A stretch of 40,596 nt of DNA from Paratrimastix pyriformis (GCA_027972325.1 JAPMOS010000254.1:1-40596); one strand, 5' to 3'; positions 16,816-26,276 are shown, counted from the first letter of the stretch. Notes: generated by a model not told the origin, from the letters alone. Program-made: numbers and translations.

Positions 16816-17655
16816 TCAGGTTCTTGAGAACATACTTTTACCATCGAATGAGTCAATGATATAGACAGCGAGAGAATACTTTACTTCATCACCTTTAGCG
16901 AATGCTTTGAGCTTTCGAACAGCACGAACATGGTCACCAATATTATAAATACGTTCTATTTGAGTGACTGATTGTTTGTTTGTATCATGGTTGTTGAACA
17001 CATTATAAGGTGTTGCTTTAATGGTTCTGTGGTAATCATTGTTGTAAGAAGATACCAAATCAGGAAGAACTTTAGTCCAATCGGAGTCACCAGAAGAGAG
17101 ACGCCAACGTTGTAGTTTGAGAGCAATTGTACGATTGAATCGTTCAACAATACTATTCTTATTGATTTCTTCAGGGTCACTGAAATGAGCCACAACATGA
17201 TTATCAGTCATCCATTTGACATATTGTTTAGCTTGGAATTCATTGTCACAGTTGATGTTTTCAGGAGTACCTTTTAAGTCATCATGGAAGATACTTTTAA
17301 TTGCTTTGAGAACCTCAGTGGGCTTTCTTGTTTTAAGTGGACGACAGGCAGCATAACGAGAGTACACATCAATAACACAGAGGATGTTCTCGAATCCAGT
17401 TCTCGTCTTAAAACGATCATAGATGATGATATCCATCTGAACACATGCGAGAGCAGTATGAGCCACAATCGTGTTGAACTTTTTGGGTTTTCTATCTTCT
17501 TTCATGATTTGATAATCAGGTGTCTTATTTAGCACGTTTTGGACAGCATCTAAGGTGATTTTCTTGTCATCTTGTTTGAGTTTTCGATACAATTTAGGAG
17601 CAGAAACAAAGCCCGTTTTAGGATTGCTATAAGCATTTTGAATGGTCTTTTCCAT
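16816..17655 (-). CDS. Polinton integrase (retroviral-type, DDE)
   Basis: A 279-residue open frame starting MEKTIQNAYSNPKTGFVSAP. The DDE triad is visible: D75 in CVQMDIIIYD, D137 in INCDNEFQ, and E171 in NSIVERFNRT, 33 residues after the second Asp. HRTIKATPYNVFNN and IYNIGDHVRAVRK follow, typical of the end of Polinton integrases (c-int family). It catalyses joining of the element to host DNA. The catalytic core is present, though the gene as a whole shows about one break. It is divergent from the polymerase block with a 69-bp gap, the usual place of the integrase near one Polinton end. Confidence 0.88.
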   Translation of the reverse strand: MEKTIQNAYSNPKTGFVSAPKLYRKLKQDDKKITLDAVQNVLNKTPDYQIMKEDRKPKKFNTIVAHTALACVQMDIIIYDRFKTRTGFENILCVIDVYSRYAACRPLKTRKPTEVLKAIKSIFHDDLKGTPENINCDNEFQAKQYVKWMTDNHVVAHFSDPEEINKNSIVERFNRTIALKLQRWRLSSGDSDWTKVLPDLVSSYNNDYHRTIKATPYNVFNNHDTNKQSVTQIERIYNIGDHVRAVRKLKAFAKGDEVKYSLAVYIIDSFDGKSMFSRT

Positions 17656-17724
17656 TAGTATAATGAAGTTATAAAATTAAAAGTGACTTAGAGAAACCTT
17701 AAATTTATAGATTAATAAAATATT
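17656..17724. promoter_or_regulatory. Divergent promoter with AAAGTGACTTA motif
   Basis: The 69-bp gap between the integrase and polymerase-block starts. AAAGTGACTTA lies at 17,680-17,690, 35 bp before the rightward ATG. The same 11-mer occurs 41 bp before the GIY-YIG gene. A TTAAATTTATAGATTAATAA stretch follows, TATA-like. Proposed promoter motif; inferred from position only. Confidence 0.45.
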
Positions 17725-18684
17725 ATGAAAAAAATTTTATCTCACACTACTATAGACATGACAACTAAAACCGCAAATCCATTTGTTGCATTTGATGGAC
17801 TCTCAGATGAAGAGGCGAAGAAGTTGTTCGAAGAATACATAAATAAACGGCAGGCAACGTCACCAAAACAGGAAAAGAAGGAAAAGAAAGAAAAGAAAGA
17901 AGTGAAGATTGCACAAGAAGAAGTTATTGATGTAGATGCCTTATCAACAAAAGGAGCAGAAAACGTCGAAGATGAGTTTGGAAAAATAGCACAATATGAA
18001 GTGGTAGAATGCAAAAAAGCTATGAAAGGTTTCATGAAGAACTATTCTATTATGAACCATGGAAAGATCGAGGCAACTGACTACAAACAAAGTGTCGAGA
18101 GGTGTTTTGTGGACACTGAAGGAATGATAAAAAAGATATTATATGAAGAGATGAAGGGAGGACAGTTCAAACTGAACATCGTGTTGAAATGTCAGTTCAC
18201 CAAAGAAGACAAGTCAATGTATGGACACTTTTCGTCGGGCAGCATTCGAATTCTCGGTAAGAAAGACATTGAAGAAGGAATTGGGAATGCAGTGTCGAGA
18301 ATCCAAGAGCTCGTGGACAATTTTGTTAACAATGGAAGTGCATGGGTCCTAAAACGTATTGAGAATGTGTTTTTGAATGTAGCCTCATACAAGCCAATGC
18401 GTGGAAGCAGTTACATTGAATTACCAGAGGTATTGAACCAGAAGAAAGCATTGATAAATATTCAGAATGATGACAATGAGTGTTTTAAATGGAGTGTTTT
18501 AGCAACATTGCATCCAGTTGATGTGCATCCGGAGAGAGTGAAGCAATACATGAAGTATGACAATGAGCTCGACTTTAAGGGCATTCATTTTCCAATGGAA
18601 ATTGACAGTATACCACGATTTGAAGCTAAAAATAACATAGCCATCAATGTGATCGAGCATCATATCACAACAAAAAAAGGTTAA
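17725..18684 (+). CDS. N-terminal region of Polinton DNA polymerase locus
   Basis: A 319-residue open frame, immediately followed by the main polymerase frame. After a Lys/Glu-rich stretch (about residues 40-75) it holds YIELPEVLNQKKALINIQND, ECFKWSVLATLHP and NELDFKGIHFPMEIDSIPRF, a conserved signature found at the N-terminal side of Polinton protein-primed polymerases. In that family this part precedes the exonuclease domain and probably includes the terminal-protein-like region. The polymerase locus as a whole is broken, about one break. An in-frame second ATG (MTTKTANPFVAF) could be the start. Confidence 0.7.
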   Translation: MKKILSHTTIDMTTKTANPFVAFDGLSDEEAKKLFEEYINKRQATSPKQEKKEKKEKKEVKIAQEEVIDVDALSTKGAENVEDEFGKIAQYEVVECKKAMKGFMKNYSIMNHGKIEATDYKQSVERCFVDTEGMIKKILYEEMKGGQFKLNIVLKCQFTKEDKSMYGHFSSGSIRILGKKDIEEGIGNAVSRIQELVDNFVNNGSAWVLKRIENVFLNVASYKPMRGSSYIELPEVLNQKKALINIQNDDNECFKWSVLATLHPVDVHPERVKQYMKYDNELDFKGIHFPMEIDSIPRFEAKNNIAINVIEHHITTKKG

Positions 18685-18718
18685 GAAGGAGAAGAAGACA
18701 TCAGTTGTCTTCAATCCA

Positions 18719-21661
18719 TTGTATGTCTCACCAATTTGGAATACGGCTAAAACAGTAGTCAATATGCTACGTATAACAGAGCTCGATGAGAATACAGAGG
18801 TGATGAAAGGAGAAGGATGTGAGAAGACAGAAACCAACTCACATTATGTGTTGATTAAAGATTTGTCTCGTCTCTTAAGTTCAAGCCAGAACAGTCACAA
18901 TGGAAAAAAGTATTTTTGTCTGAACTGTATGCATGGATTTTGGAATGAAAGCCTGTTGCAAAGGCATAAACCAGTGTGCTATGAGCATGAATGTTGTCAA
19001 GCATGGTTACCAATAGAAGAAGATGCTCATGTCGAATTCAAGCATATATCAAAATCAGTGAAGCAACCTTTTGCGATTTATGCAGATTTCGAAGCACTCA
19101 CAACACCAATTGATGATGATGACGATGAGAAAAAAATAAAAGCAGCATATCAGCACCATAATGTGTGTTCATATGCATACAAAGTTGTCAGTAATTATCC
19201 AGAGTTTGAGAGACCAATACAATTGTATCGTGGTGAAGGAGCAGTTGAGCATTTCTTAAAATCCATCATCGAAGAGCGTAAAACGATACTGAAGATAGTC
19301 AAAAGGAACTGTGAGATGAACTTATCGAAGGAACAACAAAAAGAGTTTGATAAAGCCACTGTGTGTCATATTTGTGGACGAGAGATTGAAGATGAATCAG
19401 ATAAAGTGAGAGACCATGATCATATTACGGGTGAATATCGAGGGGCAGCACATAATGGATGTAACTTATTATTCAGTCTGAAGAATTACAAGGTACCAGT
19501 TTTCTTTCACAATCTAAAGGGTTATGATTCTCACCTCTTAATGCAAGAAATAGGGAACTTTAGTGAGAAAATTACATGCTTAGCATTGACTGAAGAGAAG
19601 TATCTGTCGTTCTCGATGGATGGAAATATAGAGTTCAAAGACAGTTTTGCATTCATGACAGAATCATTGGATAAATTATCAGAGAACTTAGGGAAGAACA
19701 ACTACGATGATTTTATCAGAACAAAAGCAGATTGGGAAGGAATCAGTGAAGAGAACCTGAAACTTTTATGCCAGAAGGGTGTTTATCCATATGACTATTT
19801 GAACACAATGGAGAAGTTCGATGAGACTGAATTGCCACCAAAGGAAGCATTTTACAGTAAACTAAACGATAAAGCCATATCTGATGAAGATTATGCACAT
19901 GCACAGACAGTATGGAACACATTTGAATGTGAAACGTTAGGTGATTATCATGACATATACCTTAAAACTGATGTGTTACTATTAGCAGATGTCTTCGAAA
20001 AGTTTCGTAGCATGTGTATAAAAAATTACGGGCTCGATCCGGTATGTTACGTGTCATTACCAGCAATGTCATGGGATGCGGCACTGAAGCGTTCGAAGGT
20101 GGAGTTAGACTTATTTAATGACACACAAATGGACATGCATTTGTTTATTGAGAAGGGTATTCGAGGAGGGATTTCAATGATAACGAACAGATATTGTCAA
20201 GCCAACAACAAGTACATGAAGACATACAACAAAGAGGGCAAAACGGTGTACATTCTGTATCTCGATGCTAACAACCTTTACGGCAAAGCAATGAGTTATA
20301 GACTACCAACGACTGATTTTCAATGGGAAAAGAACGTAAGCAAGTTCACGAAGAGCAAGATAATGTCATTAGACAAGAATGGAGATAGAGGCTACATATT
20401 AGAAGTGGATTTATCATATCCAAAAGAACTACATGACATGCACAATGATTATCCATTAGCACCATGCAAGAAGGTTGTAGAAGATGAAAAGTTATCTGAA
20501 TACCAGAAGTTGTTGAAGACGAATTTAAGCCTAAAGCAGGCAAAAGTTGAGAAGTTGATTTGTGATTTTGAAGACAAGACTGATTATGTTGTGCATTATC
20601 GTGCACTCCAGCTATATTTGAGTTTAGGAATGGAACTGAAAGCAGTCAAAAGAGTGATGAGTTTTAAACAAGATGATTGGTTAGAAGACTACATAGGATT
20701 CAATACCAACGAGCGTTCAAAAACAAAGAATGAATTCGAGAAGGCACTATTCAAATTAGCCAACAATGCAGTCTTTGGAAAAACCATGCAGAACAATCGT
20801 TCTCACATCAACTTTACACTAACATCCAGTGAGGAGAAGGCACGTAAGCTCGTAGCCAAGCCAAATTATGAGAAGACAGTGATATTTGGAGATAAACTCG
20901 TAGGCATACATGCAAGACAGACATCAGTCAAATTGAACATGCCAATAGCAGTTGGGCAATCAATATTAGACTTATCCAAGATGCACATGTATGACTTTTA
21001 CTACAACACACTCAAAGCAAAGTATGGAGACAAAGTCAAATTGCTATTCACAGATACTGACAGTTTATGTGTTGCAGTGGAGACAGAAGACATATATGAA
21101 GATATGAAAGAATTTGAAGACGAACTCGATACATCCAATTATCCAGAGGACAATGCGCTATTCAGCGAAAAGAACATTGCCAAGATTGGAAAGTTCAAGG
21201 ATGAAGCCAAAGGCAAGCAAATCATAGAGTTCTGTGGATTACGTTCGAAGATGTATTCATATGTCATAGAAGGTGATGAAGAGAAGCATGCCAAATGCAA
21301 AGGTGTGAAGAAGTCAGCAATTAAACAGGAATTATCACACAAAAGGTTCATGGACTGTTTGAACTCAGAATGTCTGAAGCCAAAACGCAAACAGAATGAT
21401 GAAGAGATTGATGAAGAGATTGACGAAGAGATGAAGAAAAAGAATGAAGAGATGGAGAAAAAGAATGATGAAGAGATTGATAAGGCACATCCTAAGGTGA
21501 AGTTCTGTGCAATTCAAAGCAAATATCACCAACTCTATGCAGTATCAGTGAACAAGTTTGCATTGTGCTCTTATGATGATAAAAGGTATCTCAGAAACAA
21601 GACTGATAGTTACGCTTATGGACATTACCGGATTAAAATGGAGCAATCGAAGACTAAGTGA
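18719..21661 (+). CDS. Protein-primed family B DNA polymerase (Polinton pPolB), main frame
   Basis: A 980-residue frame with a zinc-finger-like YFCLNCMHGFW...HKPVC (about 65-87), exonuclease motif I YADFEAL (D123, E125), an endonuclease-VII-like zinc site CHICG...RDHDHITGEYRGAAHNGC (216-248) and exonuclease motif II FHNLKGYDSH. YLKTDVLLLADVF then marks exonuclease motif III. The polymerase motifs follow: A, LDANNLYG (about 514); B, KLANNAVFGKT (about 680); and C, FTDTDSL (about 777). A low-complexity Glu/Asp/Lys insert lies near residue 900. The enzyme replicates the element, primed by a protein. First codon uncertain because the preceding frame belongs to the same locus. Confidence 0.92.
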   Translation: MYVSPIWNTAKTVVNMLRITELDENTEVMKGEGCEKTETNSHYVLIKDLSRLLSSSQNSHNGKKYFCLNCMHGFWNESLLQRHKPVCYEHECCQAWLPIEEDAHVEFKHISKSVKQPFAIYADFEALTTPIDDDDDEKKIKAAYQHHNVCSYAYKVVSNYPEFERPIQLYRGEGAVEHFLKSIIEERKTILKIVKRNCEMNLSKEQQKEFDKATVCHICGREIEDESDKVRDHDHITGEYRGAAHNGCNLLFSLKNYKVPVFFHNLKGYDSHLLMQEIGNFSEKITCLALTEEKYLSFSMDGNIEFKDSFAFMTESLDKLSENLGKNNYDDFIRTKADWEGISEENLKLLCQKGVYPYDYLNTMEKFDETELPPKEAFYSKLNDKAISDEDYAHAQTVWNTFECETLGDYHDIYLKTDVLLLADVFEKFRSMCIKNYGLDPVCYVSLPAMSWDAALKRSKVELDLFNDTQMDMHLFIEKGIRGGISMITNRYCQANNKYMKTYNKEGKTVYILYLDANNLYGKAMSYRLPTTDFQWEKNVSKFTKSKIMSLDKNGDRGYILEVDLSYPKELHDMHNDYPLAPCKKVVEDEKLSEYQKLLKTNLSLKQAKVEKLICDFEDKTDYVVHYRALQLYLSLGMELKAVKRVMSFKQDDWLEDYIGFNTNERSKTKNEFEKALFKLANNAVFGKTMQNNRSHINFTLTSSEEKARKLVAKPNYEKTVIFGDKLVGIHARQTSVKLNMPIAVGQSILDLSKMHMYDFYYNTLKAKYGDKVKLLFTDTDSLCVAVETEDIYEDMKEFEDELDTSNYPEDNALFSEKNIAKIGKFKDEAKGKQIIEFCGLRSKMYSYVIEGDEEKHAKCKGVKKSAIKQELSHKRFMDCLNSECLKPKRKQNDEEIDEEIDEEMKKKNEEMEKKNDEEIDKAHPKVKFCAIQSKYHQLYAVSVNKFALCSYDDKRYLRNKTDSYAYGHYRIKMEQSKTK

Positions 21662-21683
21662 AATTTTATCAGCGTTCATTATT

Positions 21684-21878
21684 ATGGAACCATATCAACA
21701 GTCAACATTTGACAAGATGAATGCTAAACTGACATCAATTGAACGCTCAATGAAAGACATAACTAACCTATTAGAGGCATTATTAGAAGAAACTGTTGTG
21801 TATGGAGAGTTACAGAAACAGTGCAGAGAGCAAAGCAGGAGATACAATTTGGAAGCACCAACTGAAAATCAAAAATGA
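21684..21878 (+). CDS. Small coiled-coil protein, 64 residues
   Basis: Opens at an ATG 22 bp after the polymerase stop: MEPYQQSTFDKMNAKLTSIE, then RSMKDITNLLEALLEETVVY and a Gln/Arg-rich end. Heptad-like spacing of Ile, Leu and Met suggests a short coiled coil. It shares strand and spacing with the polymerase and GIY-YIG genes and may be co-transcribed. Function unknown. Its stop overlaps the AAAGTGACTTA motif. Confidence 0.5.
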   Translation: MEPYQQSTFDKMNAKLTSIERSMKDITNLLEALLEETVVYGELQKQCREQSRRYNLEAPTENQK

Positions 21879-21888
21879 AAGTGACTTA
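21878..21888 (+). promoter_or_regulatory. AAAGTGACTTA motif upstream of GIY-YIG gene
   Basis: An exact second copy of the 11-mer found upstream of the polymerase block. It is 41 bp before the GIY-YIG ATG and followed by A+T-rich DNA with an ACTATAGTATAGT string. Two identical motifs at similar distances from starts suggest an element promoter box. Confidence 0.4.
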
Positions 21889-21928
21889 AATACAGTTGAA
21901 ATATTATCTAATACTATAGTATAGTAAA

Positions 21929-22684
21929 ATGAAATACTACATATATAAGATAGTCAACACTGTTGAGCCGAATGAATTATATATAGGTTCAACTAAGAAC
22001 ATCCGTTCGAGATGGGCAGTGCATAAAACACATGTCAAGAGTGGATGCACACATATGCTTTACAGCAGAATGAGAGAGGTAGGAGTTGACAAGTTCACCA
22101 TTGAAGAAATTGAAGCAATTTGTGATTGTGAGAACATTAAAGAGATAGAAGAGAAATACATCAAAGAATACACAGAAAAGGGATTCAAGATGTTGAACAT
22201 GATTAAAGCATGCCGAACTGAAGATGAGCGCAAAGAATATCAACAGGAGAAATACAAGAAGACCTTTTGCAAAGATTTGTCGAACTATAAGCCGAGAGAA
22301 TACAAGAAGAAGGAGAAATATGTGAAAGGAGCAAGGACTCAAGTAATAGTGACAAATAAGACAGATGGTACGAAAACAATATACAAGTCACTATATGCAT
22401 GCAGTGTAGCATTGAAATTGAATCCAAATCAGGTTAAACAAAGATGTGAGAGCAGTTTTACGTTTGATGACCTCGTATTTGAGTATGGAGAGTCAAAGAA
22501 GCTCTTACCTCCACAACTCAGGAAGACATTGAACAGTTTGCAGTCATCAATTACCTACTTAGGCATTTCAGCTAAGACGAACAAAGAGCAATACAAGCAA
22601 ATGCTTTTTGATAAGATAAAAAACCATAAGAAGATACAGAAGGAAGATAAGGATGCTCTTTATGAGTATCTCATTGATTTCTGA
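21929..22684 (+). CDS. GIY-YIG endonuclease
   Basis: A 251-residue protein. The N-terminal GIY-YIG nuclease domain is plain: YYIYKIVN at residues 3-10, ELYIGSTKNIRSRW at 16-29 with the catalytic Arg, and a Glu in KFTIEEIEAI near residue 55. From about 130 there is a NUMOD-like segment, RTQVIVTNKTDGTKTIYKSL then YACSVALKLNPNQVKQRCE, of the kind that recognises DNA in phage and virus homing nucleases. The C-terminal part is helical and Lys-rich. Such nucleases occur in Polintons and large DNA viruses and may act in recombination, resolution or homing. The frame is whole. Confidence 0.85.
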   Translation: MKYYIYKIVNTVEPNELYIGSTKNIRSRWAVHKTHVKSGCTHMLYSRMREVGVDKFTIEEIEAICDCENIKEIEEKYIKEYTEKGFKMLNMIKACRTEDERKEYQQEKYKKTFCKDLSNYKPREYKKKEKYVKGARTQVIVTNKTDGTKTIYKSLYACSVALKLNPNQVKQRCESSFTFDDLVFEYGESKKLLPPQLRKTLNSLQSSITYLGISAKTNKEQYKQMLFDKIKNHKKIQKEDKDALYEYLIDF

Positions 22685-22751
22685 GTTGTTTTGTTTCAAT
22701 TTTAGCTAATATATCCAATGGATATGTTACTTTTGATGAATTTGAGTAGAT

Positions 22752-22853
22752 ATGGCACCAAGAAGAGGCAAAAATGAGAAAGTAGTGATTTTTAGATACA
22801 GGCTCAAGATGAGCAAAATTTCAATCAGGATCACTGAAGGCTCAGCAAAGTGA
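22752..22853 (+). CDS. Possible tiny basic peptide, 33 residues
   Basis: MAPRRGKNEKVVIFRYRLKM followed by SKISIRITEGSAK. Strongly basic at the start. It lies 67 bp after the GIY-YIG gene on the same strand. It could be a small DNA-binding peptide or chance; there is no supporting homology. Confidence 0.2.
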   Translation: MAPRRGKNEKVVIFRYRLKMSKISIRITEGSAK

Positions 22854-23502
22854 CATGAAATAATGCCTATAGCTCAAATTATTTTATAAAAATGGCTTAA
22901 AGAATTATGAAATATAGTAATTATGGAGTAGTACCACATAAAGGTGCTATTCTATCAACCATATACATGCACAAGAAGCCGACTGAATGGTTGGATGTTT
23001 TGATGAGAAGCCATGCAGTGATTAAATAATGACGGGAACACATTCAGATATCAATTGTGTTTCGCAGCGTTGTTTTCTCATGAATTGAGCTTAGCATCAA
23101 ATGAATTTTGTTCAAATAGAACCGGAAGCACTGATAAGCGCTAAAAGTGTTTCGCAGGCTATCACTGAACAGAATACATCCATGGAATCATGTAAGTTGC
23201 TTAGAAGGCAAAAAGTACCAATATGAAGAGCAGTAACGGTAACATAGTTTCAGTTACGTGTGAACTTACAGTTCATATCGTCCGTGCTTTTTTGCACGTC
23301 ACTACGAACCCGGGATTTCAAGTGACCACAAATCCTTCCGCCCGAGAGTATCGTAGCGAACAACTATTGTTACGCAGCATTGCTTTTCAAGTGTACTTTT
23401 TAGCCTTTGCAGTGTTTAATATGTGGATGCTTAAGTTCAAGCAGCCACTCCATTTTAACTTTTGTCGTTTTTGATTTAATATAATCTATTGTTATATTAA
23501 TC
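22854..23502. other. Non-coding interval
   Basis: About 650 bp without a supported gene. TTTCGCAG occurs twice (about 23,063 and 23,152). A frame from 23,223 has no recognisable motif. The 3' part includes TTAATATAATCTATTGTTA, a possible A+T-rich promoter for the zinc-ribbon gene at 23,503. Confidence 0.45.
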
Positions 23503-24018
23503 ATGAAGGAGATGGATGAGAAAGCAGAGAGAAAGCGTCTGATGCAGTTATCATTGGACTTATATAGACAGGAAGTTGAGAAGGAACCAAAAGAACCAGA
23601 ATGGAAGTGTTGTGATAAGCCAGATGCAGTTACAACACCAGAAGGTTTAAATGTCTGTCAGAACTGTGGATGTGTATTAGAGACGCCATTTGTATGTAAT
23701 TTTCAGGAAGAGCGAGCAGCACGTAATAAATCACATTATGTGCCATATAAACCATCGAATTATTTCAACCAGGTGTTTAGCAAGGTGGTACATTATCAGA
23801 TAGCACCAACAGTCAGGGAAAGCATGAAGAGACAGTTTGCTAAGATAAAAGACAGGTTAGCCATCAGTAAGTATAGAATGAATTACAAGTTCATCATATA
23901 CAAATTATTACAGGCTAATGGTATTGAAGATAAGAAGTTATACAAAAGAATTTGTGTCAATCGAGAGTTCATAAAGAAGTATGAGAAGAAGTGGAATGAG
24001 CTTAAATTAGGGAGTTAA
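23503..24018 (+). CDS. VLTF3-like late transcription factor (zinc ribbon)
   Basis: A 171-residue protein with an N-terminal charged helix, then a zinc ribbon with EWKCCDKPD and LNVCQNCGCVLE (Cys 36/37, 52, 55). A helical C-terminal domain follows, with SNYFNQVFSKV, FIIYKLLQANG, KLYKRICVNREFIKKY. This is the layout of poxvirus-type VLTF3, a late gene transcription factor found across large DNA viruses, polinton-like viruses and some Polintons. The Cys pair spacing and a conserved late Ile-Cys-Val segment support it. It would direct transcription of structural genes such as those that follow. The frame is whole. Confidence 0.68.
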   Translation: MKEMDEKAERKRLMQLSLDLYRQEVEKEPKEPEWKCCDKPDAVTTPEGLNVCQNCGCVLETPFVCNFQEERAARNKSHYVPYKPSNYFNQVFSKVVHYQIAPTVRESMKRQFAKIKDRLAISKYRMNYKFIIYKLLQANGIEDKKLYKRICVNREFIKKYEKKWNELKLGS

Positions 24019-24932
24019 GCGGTGAGTGATTTCATCGACATAAGATTTGACACTTGACGAAGCAATGTGCTTTTATCGAGGACTTTTGTATTGGTGATGA
24101 TGCCGGAAATAGATGTAGCGATGTTAGATACAGTTTCAGATGCATCAGGAAGCATTAAACTGAGTTCATACTTATTGGTTGACACGACAGTCTTATCATT
24201 CTTTACGACATACAGCTCGAAGTACCGGATGAACTTATAGATAATGTTGTTGTATTTCACATTCATCACACAGATATCAATAATGTTGTTTGCTTTGATA
24301 GCTTGTAGTATTAAATCGTAGGTGATGCCATTATACTTATCATTTTGATATACAACGCTCCACATTTTGATAAAGCCGAGCCATTCATTTTCGAAATTTT
24401 GCATCCGTTCAGTCACCTTTTTCTTTAGGATACCCCAGCATGAATTGACAGATGATTCATACTTGTTGATGTAACGTTTCATCTTTTGTATCTCATCGAC
24501 GAGTCCACTATTTTGTGATACATCACACACGACAGATTCAACGAGCAGCTTATCGAGTTTGTATTTAAACACCTCCTCAATGAATCCACCGAGTTCAGCC
24601 ATGGAATCCACATCGTCATCGAACTGTAAGTCGCGCCCGGAATTGTTCAGAAGAGGGTAAATCCATTTCATGTAACGCTCAAATGATTGGAAGATGACAG
24701 GTTGTTTGAACACATCAGATAACTCATACCATTCTTTCTTAATGAACACAGTTTGTCCACTGTCGAATCTTATCTTCACAACATTCTGTGCTAAGCTTTC
24801 ATCTTGTTTAGCAATAGCATCATCATAAGGCGTTAGAATCACTTTGTTAGGGTGATGTAGTTCTTGAAGAGTATCATTTAGTTGATTTTCATTCACAGTT
24901 TCAACTGTTCTGTGCATGGTTGTCAATACCAT
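24015..24932 (-). CDS. Unknown Polinton protein, 305 residues
   Basis: Starts MVLTTMHRTVETVNENQLND and is rich in Asn, Val, Ile and Lys. It has no membrane segment; segments such as YELSDVFKQPVIFQSFERYM and ELGGFIEEVFKYKLDKLLVE suggest a mixed helical fold. It overlaps the VLTF3-like gene end by 4 bp, tail to tail, and follows another minus-strand gene by 35 bp, forming a leftward block of three. I do not recognise the family; a minor capsid or virion protein is possible from position. Confidence 0.6.
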   Translation of the reverse strand: MVLTTMHRTVETVNENQLNDTLQELHHPNKVILTPYDDAIAKQDESLAQNVVKIRFDSGQTVFIKKEWYELSDVFKQPVIFQSFERYMKWIYPLLNNSGRDLQFDDDVDSMAELGGFIEEVFKYKLDKLLVESVVCDVSQNSGLVDEIQKMKRYINKYESSVNSCWGILKKKVTERMQNFENEWLGFIKMWSVVYQNDKYNGITYDLILQAIKANNIIDICVMNVKYNNIIYKFIRYFELYVVKNDKTVVSTNKYELSLMLPDASETVSNIATSISGIITNTKVLDKSTLLRQVSNLMSMKSLTA

Positions 24933-24967
24933 ACAAATAGAAATTCTTACTTTTGCAATGAATGGTA

Positions 24968-25633
24968 TTACCGTTTCCCTCCACGTAATCGTGTTTTGGA
25001 CCGTAAGTTGTACTCTTTTTGCGGTTGTGGCTTATGGGCTTTTGGTTGTCTCTTGCCTTTTGCAGCATGCATCTGTTGTTTTGTCTCAGCGACTGTCTCA
25101 TACTTTGAACCAAATAGTTTAGTGACATTTCGACTACCTTTAGCGTGTGACACGACGTTGTACTCATGTTCCATATCAGCAATCACATCAGGGCTCAAAT
25201 CAAAGACTTGGGCTTTTAACTCACGAAATGCTTGAGGTGTCACACGAATAAAGTTCTGTTTGGCAAAGATTGTTGTGTTAAAGATACGAGAAGGAACATA
25301 TGGTGTGAGTTGTCTGACGGTTTCAATGATTTGAGTTTGTGTGTATCCACCTTTCATGTATTCATAAAAATTCCTTTCTTCTTCAAAGCGTTGCTCCTCT
25401 TTTGTTCGAGGTCGTACACGTTCTTTTCGTTCTTCTTCAGGCACCTCAGGCTCGTCATCATGAGGAATTATGCTATCATCGATTTCAGGGTTCCTCGACA
25501 GTGTGCCAATCAATGGAACCATGAAATCTTTGTTGTACTTTTGTTTCATCATACAGGCTTTTGCCACTTTTGCCATGAAAAGCAGTTCTGATTGACTCAT
25601 CTGACATAATATACATTTGAAATTACTTTCCAT
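24968..25633 (-). CDS. Unknown Polinton protein with basic C-terminus
   Basis: 221 residues beginning MESNFKCILCQMSQSELLFM. A CxxC pair sits at the N-terminus, an acidic and basic charged stretch (PEVPEEERKERVRPRTKEEQ) lies near residue 60, and the last 40 residues are Lys/Arg/Gly-rich, ending RSKTRLRGGKR. The basic tail suggests nucleic-acid binding in the virion. Its start overlaps the end of the myristoylated-protein gene by 11 bp, implying joint expression. Family not recognised. Confidence 0.6.
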   Translation of the reverse strand: MESNFKCILCQMSQSELLFMAKVAKACMMKQKYNKDFMVPLIGTLSRNPEIDDSIIPHDDEPEVPEEERKERVRPRTKEEQRFEEERNFYEYMKGGYTQTQIIETVRQLTPYVPSRIFNTTIFAKQNFIRVTPQAFRELKAQVFDLSPDVIADMEHEYNVVSHAKGSRNVTKLFGSKYETVAETKQQMHAAKGKRQPKAHKPQPQKEYNLRSKTRLRGGKR

Positions 25634-26276
25634 TTTGTTTGTTCATATAGATAAAGCCTCCAACCACTAAGACAGCAGCAATTGCAATCAATGCAGTAGT
25701 ATTATCAGCAGTTTGTCCAATGTCGTGTTCTTCCTCATCTTTTGTGTGTTGATCCACTTCAGAATATATTTCAGCTAATGAATCATAAACTTGCTTATTG
25801 TAGAGTTGATTGGTAGCAGTTAAGTCGACATCTTCGAGGCTTGATGAAGGAACAAAAGCATCATTAATAACTTGGAAGGAATTGACGACGTCGAAGGAGT
25901 TTCTGATGTTTTGCATCTGTTGGTTGACACGATTGACATCAACAACGTTCTTTAGCTTCTTAATCATGTCGAGCACGTTAAAGTTGGCGGTAAAGATACC
26001 ACCTTGGTTTTGCTTTTCTGATATCTTGTTGAGGATGTCATTGAATGCAGATGTTGCAGATGTTGATTCCAATATCGTTTTGGCTATGATTTGGTTCTTT
26101 ATGTCATTGGCAAAAGAAATCTTGACGTTTTTGATGTGAGCTATGTTACGAAAGATTATTTCATTCTTTGCATTAAGAACCACATTGACTTGTTGCATTA
26201 TGATGTTGGTTTCATTGACAGACAGATAGTTCAACAGGTCTTGCCTAATTGAGTTATAACTAATGTTTCCACCCAT
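25623..26276 (-). CDS. N-myristoylated membrane protein, L1/F9-like layout
   Basis: I place the start at the ATG giving MGGNISYNSIRQDLLNYL, since Gly-2 followed by Asn, Ile, Ser fits an N-myristoylation signal; the frame extends 14 codons further upstream. The 217-residue protein has a helical Asn/Gln/Ile-rich body without cysteines and a C-terminal membrane segment (ALIAIAAVLVVGGFIYM) with a short basic tail. This resembles the poxvirus L1/F9 layout and that of the protein at 2,088 in the other element. It is divergent from the Cys-rich membrane protein gene with 47 bp between starts. Likely role: virion membrane or entry. Confidence 0.6.
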   Translation of the reverse strand: MGGNISYNSIRQDLLNYLSVNETNIIMQQVNVVLNAKNEIIFRNIAHIKNVKISFANDIKNQIIAKTILESTSATSAFNDILNKISEKQNQGGIFTANFNVLDMIKKLKNVVDVNRVNQQMQNIRNSFDVVNSFQVINDAFVPSSSLEDVDLTATNQLYNKQVYDSLAEIYSEVDQHTKDEEEHDIGQTADNTTALIAIAAVLVVGGFIYMNKQNGK

